From Brevundimonas sp. (GTDB lineage Bacteria > Pseudomonadota > Alphaproteobacteria > Caulobacterales > Caulobacteraceae), in assembly GCA_022712235.1 (NCBI GenBank), contig JALAGW010000154.1:1-8458 (forward strand): DNA of 8,458 bases, in the 5' to 3' direction. The translations under genes were made by a program, and so were the position numbers. The number at the start of each line of letters is the position of its first letter. Within the stretch, counting starts at the first letter, position 1. Shown here one piece after another: positions 1 through 4,680 of the stretch. The notes under the pieces were generated by a model that had not been told where the DNA came from, made no database searches, and saw only the letters and a list, made by a program, of their open reading frames with translations.

Positions 1-11
1 CTTCGTCATTG

Positions 12-26
12 GAACGTATCATGAAC
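12..26 (-). promoter_or_regulatory. Putative LexA (SOS) box
   Basis: The + strand reads GAAC at 12-15, seven bases, then GAAC at 23-26. Read on the - strand this is GTTC-N7-GTTC, the direct-repeat operator described for LexA in Alphaproteobacteria such as Caulobacter and Rhodobacter. It ends two bases before the ATG at 29, so a bound repressor would cover the likely transcription start or ribosome entry region of the repair operon. Exact matches to this 8-base pattern are rare, but two more occur in this window outside any promoter position, so the call rests on location and on the repair function of the downstream genes. The rest of the promoter lies before the window. Confidence 0.6.
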
Positions 27-28
27 AA

Positions 29-1270
29 ATGGCGCGTATCGAACTTCGACGAAAGCTCTCCATCCTGTCCGATGCGGCCAAGTATGACGCCTCGTGCGCG
101 TCGTCCGGCGCCCCCAAACGCAACTCCCTCGACGGCAAGGGGGTGGGTTCGACCGAGGGCATGGGAATCTGCCACGCCTATACGCCGGACGGGCGCTGCG
201 TCAGCCTGCTGAAGATACTGCTGACCAACTTCTGCATCTACGACTGCGTCTACTGCATCAATCGGTCGTCTTCGAACGTCGAACGGGCGCGGTTCACGGT
301 CGAGGAGGTCGTCGACCTGACGCTGGCCTTCTACAAGCGCAACTATATCGAGGGGCTGTTTCTCTCGTCCGGCGTCGTCCGCTCGGGCGACTATACGATG
401 GAGCAGCTGGTCGAGGTCGCGCGTCGCCTGCGCGAGGACCATGATTTTCGAGGCTATATCCACCTCAAGCTGATCCCGGAGGCGGACGAACGACTGGTGG
501 CGCTGGCGGGCCGTTACGCCGACCGTCTGTCGGCCAATATCGAGCTGCCGCGCGACGAGGCCCTGGGGCGCCTGGCGCCCGAAAAGGACGCCCGCCTGAT
601 CCGCAAGACCATGGGACAGGTAAGGCTGAGGCTGGAAGCGGCCAGGCCCGAGAAGAGGGACCGGGTCCGTCCGCCGGCTTTTGCGCCGGCGGGCCAGTCG
701 ACCCAGCTGATCGTGGGGGCGGACGGGGCGCCGGACACGGAAATCCTGGACCGCAGCGCCTCTCTCTATGGCGGCTACGGCCTGCGCCGGGTCTATTATT
801 CGGCCTTCAGCCCCATTCCCGACAGCTCCAGCATCCTGCCGCTGTCGAAACCCCCGCTCATGCGCGAGCATCGCCTCTATCAGGCCGACTGGCTGATGCG
901 CTTCTACGGCTTCACCGCGCCCGAGATCGGGGAGGGGGCGTCGGACGGCATGCTGGACCTGGCGGTCGATCCCAAGCTGGCCTGGGCGTTGAAGCGGCGC
1001 GACGTCTTTCCGACGGACGTCAATCAGGCCTCGCGCGAAGATCTGTTGCGCGTGCCGGGGCTGGGGGTGAAGGCGGTGGATCGCATCCTGTCGGTCCGCC
1101 GCTATCGCACCCTGCGCCTGGAGGACGTGGCGCGTCTGACGCGTTCCATAGACAAGGTGCGCCCCTGGATCGTCGCCCTGGACTGGACGCCCGGAGGATT
1201 GACGGACGCCGCTGACCTTCGCGCCCGGCTGGCCCCCAGGCGCGCGCCGGAACAGCTGAGCCTGTTCTGA
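29..1270 (+). CDS. Putative DNA modification/repair radical SAM protein (TIGR03916-like)
   Basis: This 413-residue protein looks like the radical SAM family that accompanies TIGR03915/UdgX proteins. The cluster-binding motif C69-x3-C73-x2-C76 (CIYDCVYC) would hold a [4Fe-4S] cluster that cleaves S-adenosylmethionine. The N-terminus contains the family-typical DAAKYDASCASSG at 15-27. Residues about 332-356 form a helix-hairpin-helix with VPGLG at 342-346, a non-specific DNA-binding fold, which fits a DNA substrate. The last five residues, 409-413, are QLSLF, matching the beta-sliding-clamp-binding consensus. ATG 29 was chosen because it puts the conserved N-terminus about ten residues in; the frame stays open upstream to the window edge, and no strong Shine-Dalgarno sequence is present. 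The stop overlaps the next start (TGATG), implying translational coupling. The exact reaction is unknown for this family; a role in repairing or modifying DNA bases is inferred from its domains and partner. Confidence 0.93.
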   Translation: MARIELRRKLSILSDAAKYDASCASSGAPKRNSLDGKGVGSTEGMGICHAYTPDGRCVSLLKILLTNFCIYDCVYCINRSSSNVERARFTVEEVVDLTLAFYKRNYIEGLFLSSGVVRSGDYTMEQLVEVARRLREDHDFRGYIHLKLIPEADERLVALAGRYADRLSANIELPRDEALGRLAPEKDARLIRKTMGQVRLRLEAARPEKRDRVRPPAFAPAGQSTQLIVGADGAPDTEILDRSASLYGGYGLRRVYYSAFSPIPDSSSILPLSKPPLMREHRLYQADWLMRFYGFTAPEIGEGASDGMLDLAVDPKLAWALKRRDVFPTDVNQASREDLLRVPGLGVKAVDRILSVRRYRTLRLEDVARLTRSIDKVRPWIVALDWTPGGLTDAADLRARLAPRRAPEQLSLF

Positions 1271-2715
1271 TGCGCACCATCAGCCTGGCGAACGAGACGG
1301 ATTTTTCCGGATGGAAGGCGGCCGCGCGCCGGCTGCGCCTTGCGGGCGTCGAACCCGCCAGCGCGCGCTTTGTCACGGCCGGATCGGTCCAGGGCGGGCT
1401 TTTCGACGCTGATGAGGGGCCGGGCGCGGTCGCCGTGGACGATGCCTTTGTCGTCCCTCGAACCTTCATGGAGACGGCAGGCGACCTAATCCTGCATCGC
1501 GCGCCGGACCGGTTCGACCTGATGTACCGTTTGCTGTGGCGGCTGCGGGACGAGCCCGATCTGATGCGGGTGGTCTCCGACCCTGATGTCGCCGCCGCGG
1601 CCGAGCGGGTGAAGAACGTGCGCCGCGCCAGCCACAAGATGAAGGCCTTCGTCCGTTTTCGCGAGACAAGGGATGCACAAGGCGACCTCTGGGTCGCCTG
1701 GTTCGAGCCGGCGCATCGCGTTCTGGAGAAGACCGCCCCCTTCTTCGCGCGACGCTACAGCACGATGCGGTGGAGCATTCTTACCCCTGACGGGACCGCC
1801 CACTGGGACGGCGAGGGGCTCGCCTTTGGCCCGCCGGGACGACAGGAGGAGGCGCCGCAGGACGACGAGGTCGAGGATTTCTGGCGCACCTACTACGCCT
1901 CGACCTTCAATCCGGCTCGTCTGCGCACGCGCATGATGCAGTCGGAGATGCCGAAGCAGTATTGGAAGAACCTCCCCGAGGCGTCTCTGATCCCCGAACT
2001 GGTGGCCTCGGCGGCGAGCCGCACCGAGGTCATGGTCTCCGAGCCTTCCTCCCTTCCCAATGAGAAGTTCCAGCGCCTGCGTCCGCCGACCGTAGATCGG
2101 ACGTCGACCGATGAGCTTGTCGCTCTGGAACCGGCGGACCTGGAGCGAGGCGTGCAGAACTGCCGTCGCTGCCCCCTTTGGCGGGATGCGACCCAGGGTG
2201 TCTGCGGACAGGGACCGCGCGAGGCGCGTCTGATGATTGTCGGCGAGCAGCCGGGCGATCATGAAGACCTGGCGGGACAGCCCTTCGTCGGACCGGCAGG
2301 TCAGGTTCTCGACGCCGCCCTTGCTGAAGCGGGCGTCCAACGAGGAGCGGTCTACCTGACCAATGCGGTCAAGCACTTCAAGCATGAGCCGCGTGGCAAG
2401 CGTCGCCTGCACAAGACGCCCGAAGCGGGCGAGGTCCAGGCCTGCCGTTGGTGGCTGGACCAGGAGCGCAGGCTCGTCAAACCGCGGCTGATCCTCGCCA
2501 TGGGGGCGACGGCGGGCCTGGCGGTCCTGGGACGAAAGCCCTCCGTCATGGCGGAGCGTGGCGCGCTGATTGAAACGTCGGACGGCGCGCGCGTCTTGCT
2601 GACGCTCCATCCCGCCTTTGTCTTGCGTGTGCCCGATCCTGAAGCCCGTCGCCGCGCCCATGCGACCCTCGTCGAAGACCTGAAGATGGCGAGGAGAGAA
2701 GCGGGGCTGGCTTGA
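1270..2715 (+). CDS. TIGR03915-type domain fused to UdgX-family uracil-DNA glycosylase/binding protein
   Basis: This is a 481-residue two-domain protein. Residues about 1-255 match the TIGR03915-type putative repair domain, seen in LLWRLRDEP, HKMKAFVRFRE, MRWSILTPDG, FWRTYYAS and PKQYWKNLPEA. Residues about 290-481 are a UdgX-like member of the uracil-DNA glycosylase superfamily. Visible motifs are C298-x2-C301 of the iron-sulphur site, motif A GEQPGDHED at 325-333, LAGQPFVGPAG, TNAVKHFKH at 364-372, the UdgX-specific loop KRRLH at 377-381, C392, and HPAFVLR at 447-453. In characterised Mycobacterium smegmatis UdgX the histidine of KRRIH attacks the sugar after uracil release and leaves the enzyme covalently bound to DNA; H381 is the equivalent here. 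A further cysteine, C312, sits where I recall relatives carrying phenylalanine. The ATG overlaps the stop of the radical SAM gene, so the two are very likely made together, and a terminator follows 154 bases after the stop. Confidence 0.94.
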   Translation: MRTISLANETDFSGWKAAARRLRLAGVEPASARFVTAGSVQGGLFDADEGPGAVAVDDAFVVPRTFMETAGDLILHRAPDRFDLMYRLLWRLRDEPDLMRVVSDPDVAAAAERVKNVRRASHKMKAFVRFRETRDAQGDLWVAWFEPAHRVLEKTAPFFARRYSTMRWSILTPDGTAHWDGEGLAFGPPGRQEEAPQDDEVEDFWRTYYASTFNPARLRTRMMQSEMPKQYWKNLPEASLIPELVASAASRTEVMVSEPSSLPNEKFQRLRPPTVDRTSTDELVALEPADLERGVQNCRRCPLWRDATQGVCGQGPREARLMIVGEQPGDHEDLAGQPFVGPAGQVLDAALAEAGVQRGAVYLTNAVKHFKHEPRGKRRLHKTPEAGEVQACRWWLDQERRLVKPRLILAMGATAGLAVLGRKPSVMAERGALIETSDGARVLLTLHPAFVLRVPDPEARRRAHATLVEDLKMARREAGLA

Positions 2716-3098
2716 TCCGGTCCTGGGTTGTCCGCCGTCCTTCCAGGGGGCGGAGGCAGGATCGCGTCCTGGTCTTCCCTGCAGGCCAGCTGCTCCTGGC
2801 CGGTCGAAGACTGGGGGTGCAAAGGGCCAGCTTGATCAACTCTTCTTCTCGTGGCGAACCTAAGCGCTTGCCCCTCACCCTAGATGGTGGGGGGCGTTTT
2901 TTTGGATCAGTGATCAAGCGTGCGACCCCTGAATCTAACGGTCGAAGGATCGAACCTGGCTCCATAATCTGGGGGACGGTAGCGCCGCGCCCTTATGATC
3001 ACCATCTATCGCTCAGGCCAACGCCCGGAAGGTGACTTTCCTTGACACGGGCTTTGACCTTTGCGGCAAGCCGTTCGGCCGATTCCTTAAGGTACAAC
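2716..3098. other. Intergenic region between repair operon and small hypothetical gene
   Basis: This 383-base stretch has no convincing gene; the open frame on the + strand across it starts at a TTG inside the preceding stop region and reads like random arginine-rich sequence. It contains a small GGCCAG/CTGGCC hairpin (2784-2789 with 2796-2801), the terminator at 2870-2903, and several TGATCA-type palindromes (for example TTGATCAA at 2832-2839). TTGACA at 3042-3047 resembles a -35 element for the gene at 3099, but no good -10 hexamer lies 16-18 bases downstream, so I do not call that promoter. Base composition appears lower in GC after the terminator. Confidence 0.6.
2870..2903 (+). terminator. 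Intrinsic (Rho-independent) terminator of the repair operon
   Basis: A 10-bp stem pairs 2870-2879 with 2886-2895, with one U-G wobble and a six-base loop. It is GC-rich and is followed by G and then seven T residues at 2897-2903. This is a classic intrinsic terminator reading in the + direction. It lies 154 bases after the UdgX-family stop and ahead of the next gene, so it separates the repair operon from the small gene at 3099. There is no matching A-run on the other side, so it should act on + strand transcription only. Confidence 0.85.
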
Positions 3099-3437
3099 AT
3101 GATAGAAGACGCCTACGTTCGACTTTACGCCCATGACTTTGTGCAGATGGCTGGCCGCTCCGAACTCGGCCAGAACGTGCAGGGTGATGTCGAAAAGAGG
3201 CTGTCCGACGCTCGCGCTCACGCCGTCATCATGGATGATCGCAAGACTCCAGGTCATCTCAAAGCTCTGGTGGAACGATTGCGAGAACTCGCGCCCGAAT
3301 TCTCAGGCCGCGTCATGTTGAAGGGCGCCAATCTCGAAGACGCTGCGGAGCGGCGGCTCGTCTTTCTGAACCGTATCGCCGATGCATTGGCTGGCGCTGC
3401 GCCTGCCTCGTCCTCGCGTGTGATCGCAATCTCATAA
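3099..3437 (+). CDS. Small hypothetical protein, 112 residues
   Basis: I do not recognise this protein. It starts at ATG 3099, preceded by TTAAGG at 3087-3092 with a six-base spacer, which is a better start than the in-frame TTG at 3042. The product has no signal peptide, membrane segment or cysteine. Its pattern suggests alternating strands and helices: strand-like YVRLYAHDFVQM (6-17), helix QGDVEKRLSDARA, strand HAVIMDD (41-47), helix GHLKALVERLRELAPEF (52-68), strand GRVMLK (70-75), helix EDAAERRLVFLNRIADAL (80-97). That would be a small alpha/beta fold, but this is inferred from residue pattern only. The codons use more A and T in third positions than flanking genes, hinting at a weakly expressed or acquired gene. 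It stands alone, behind a terminator and convergent with the flavoprotein gene. A chance non-coding frame is not excluded. Confidence 0.6.
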   Translation: MIEDAYVRLYAHDFVQMAGRSELGQNVQGDVEKRLSDARAHAVIMDDRKTPGHLKALVERLRELAPEFSGRVMLKGANLEDAAERRLVFLNRIADALAGAAPASSSRVIAIS

Positions 3438-3505
3438 GCGAGCGGGCTCGCGTTGTCGCTAGGCGCAAAGCTGGTGATGGAGCAATGGACGCAGCCGACC
3501 CGACG

Positions 3506-3524
3506 AAGTTCGCAATAAGTTCGC
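3506..3524. repeat. Direct repeat AAGTTCGC x2, 11-bp period
   Basis: AAGTTCGC occurs at 3506-3513 and again at 3517-3524, so the units repeat every 11 bp, about one helical turn. Within it, GTTC at 3508-3511 and GTTC at 3519-3522 are separated by seven bases, an exact match to the alphaproteobacterial LexA consensus. It lies in the convergent gap between the small hypothetical gene and the flavoprotein gene, where no obvious promoter or downstream gene would use it. It may be a protein-binding site or chance. Confidence 0.4.
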
Positions 3525-3541
3525 TCATGGGGCCGCAACGT

Positions 3542-3588
3542 GGCGGCTGGACCGCCGTTCCTCTGAGTTCAGGAGGGCACAGAGGAAC
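3542..3588. terminator. Two abutting hairpins in convergent intergenic region, possible terminator
   Basis: GGCGG at 3542-3546 pairs with CCGCC at 3552-3556 over a five-base loop. Directly after it, GTTCCTCTG at 3557-3565 pairs perfectly with CAGAGGAAC at 3580-3588 over a 14-base loop. The site lies 58 bases past the stop of the - strand flavoprotein gene and about 105 bases past the stop of the + strand small gene, so it is well placed to end transcripts from both sides. Neither strand has a T-run after the stems, so it is not a canonical intrinsic terminator; Rho-dependent ending or an unrelated role is possible. The surrounding 3438-3645 gap holds no supported gene. Confidence 0.4.
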
Positions 3589-3645
3589 TCGATGGCGGCA
3601 TGCGCCACCGCTGAGTTCGGAGCGGCAGTTGAGAAGCTGGCGGCT

Positions 3646-4575
3646 CTAATCCTTGTTCTGGAGCGTGTCCTGGTCCTGTTCGCGCAGCCAGTTGTGGGCC
3701 TTGGTCGCCGCCACGGCGCCGTGGCCCATGGCGACGCTGATCTGGTCCAAGCCTTCCACGACGTCTCCGGCGGCGAAGAAGCCGGGAACCCCGCTGTCGG
3801 CGACGCAGGCGGCGGTCACGCAGCCAGCCTCGGTAAGGTCGATCCCGAGTTGCTGCGCCAGGCTTGAACGTGGCCGATATCCCAGCGCGGGATAGATGAC
3901 GTCGAACTCCAGACGCGCGCGATCCTCGAGCAGGACGCCGATGTGGTTTGGTCCGGGCGCCACAGCGATCAGGGCGCCCGTTTCCACCTTGATTTCGGCG
4001 GCGGCCAACTCCTGGATCTGGGCAGGGGCGAGTTCGGAATGGCTGAGCGGCATCAGGGTGATGTCGTTCGAGTATTGTCGCAGGAAGAGGGCCTCGCTGG
4101 CGCCGTTGGTGTCGCAACCGATCACGCCGATCCTTTTGTCCAAGTGCTCATATCCGTCGCAGACGGGGCAATAGCGAAGCACCCCCGCTCGGATCGCCGC
4201 CTCATGAACCGCGCCCGGCAGATCGACCTGGTTGAGGTCTATCCCCGTAGCGAGAATGACGGCCCGGCTCTCTCGGGTCGAGCCGTCTTCAAGATTCAGG
4301 CGAAACCCGCCGGATATCGCTTCGACTGTAGTCACCTTCGCCTCTTCCACGACCGCGCCATACTGGACAGCATGGCGCGTCATGCGCGCGATCAGGTCGG
4401 GTCCCCGAACACCATCGGGAAATCCTGGAGCATTGTGCGTGAGGGGAATCCGGAGCGCGCGGCTGGACCCGTCGTGCAGCACGAGCGGGGCCCGACGGTA
4501 TCTCGCCAGGTAGCGGGCTGCTGTCAGGCCTGCGGGCCCGGCGCCGATGATGACGATATCGCGTCCAGAGATCAT
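3646..4575 (-). CDS. NAD(P)/FAD-dependent oxidoreductase, thioredoxin-reductase-like
   Basis: This 309-residue flavoprotein has the size and layout of low-molecular-weight thioredoxin reductases. The N-terminal FAD-binding Rossmann motif is GAGPAG at 11-16, a redox-active CxxC is present as C136-P-V-C139 followed by DGYE, and the C-terminal FAD motif is FFAAGD at 266-271. The NAD(P) site is unusual: the expected GGGDSA reads GCDTNG at 153-158, with Asp in place of the middle glycine, and the HRR-type segment that grips the NADPH phosphate is replaced by MPLSHSEL at 175-182. Classical thioredoxin reduction is therefore uncertain. The CPVCDGYE segment recalls GliT-like dithiol oxidases, which use oxygen as acceptor. 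The ATG start at 4575 is the only good one, with a weak purine-rich stretch (GAAGAA) directly before it. It lies 105 bases after the AsmA-family stop on the same strand and could be in that operon or separate. Confidence 0.88.
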   Translation of the reverse strand: MISGRDIVIIGAGPAGLTAARYLARYRRAPLVLHDGSSRALRIPLTHNAPGFPDGVRGPDLIARMTRHAVQYGAVVEEAKVTTVEAISGGFRLNLEDGSTRESRAVILATGIDLNQVDLPGAVHEAAIRAGVLRYCPVCDGYEHLDKRIGVIGCDTNGASEALFLRQYSNDITLMPLSHSELAPAQIQELAAAEIKVETGALIAVAPGPNHIGVLLEDRARLEFDVIYPALGYRPRSSLAQQLGIDLTEAGCVTAACVADSGVPGFFAAGDVVEGLDQISVAMGHGAVAATKAHNWLREQDQDTLQNKD

Positions 4576-4680
4576 TTCTTCAGTCCCCGCCAGGAGACCA
4601 TTTCGAGCTGTTGCGCCGTGCGAACAAATCGCGCGGGGCTGGGTTCCGTTTCTGGCGCGAGAGCCGGCGGGGCCATCAGT

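Noticed and set aside
1486..2661. Long - strand open frame (391 codons) opposite the UdgX-family gene
   Set aside because: It is the antisense shadow of a well-supported gene in a GC-rich genome; its translation shows no recognisable domain and is arginine/histidine-rich.
2784..2801. GGCCAG/CTGGCC hairpin after the UdgX-family gene
   Set aside because: Only six base pairs and no T-run on either strand; the real terminator is at 2870-2903.
2930..2975. GGTTCGATCC on the - strand, like a tRNA T-arm
   Set aside because: The flanking T-stem has a mismatch, and no acceptor stem, anticodon arm or CCA end can be found at the right distances, so neither a tRNA nor a tRNA-derived attachment site is supported.
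2712..3035. + strand open frame of 107 codons starting at TTG in the repair operon's tail
   Set aside because: It spans the intrinsic terminator, begins at a TTG overlapping the preceding stop, and has a composition typical of non-coding sequence.
3042..3070. TTGACA as a promoter -35 for the small hypothetical gene
   Set aside because: No credible -10 hexamer lies 16-18 bases downstream, and a second TTGACC nearby also lacks a partner.
3485..3649. 54-codon + strand frame from ATG 3485 in the convergent gap
   Set aside because: GGAG is only two bases from the ATG, the frame spans both hairpins and the direct repeat, and no conserved feature is visible.
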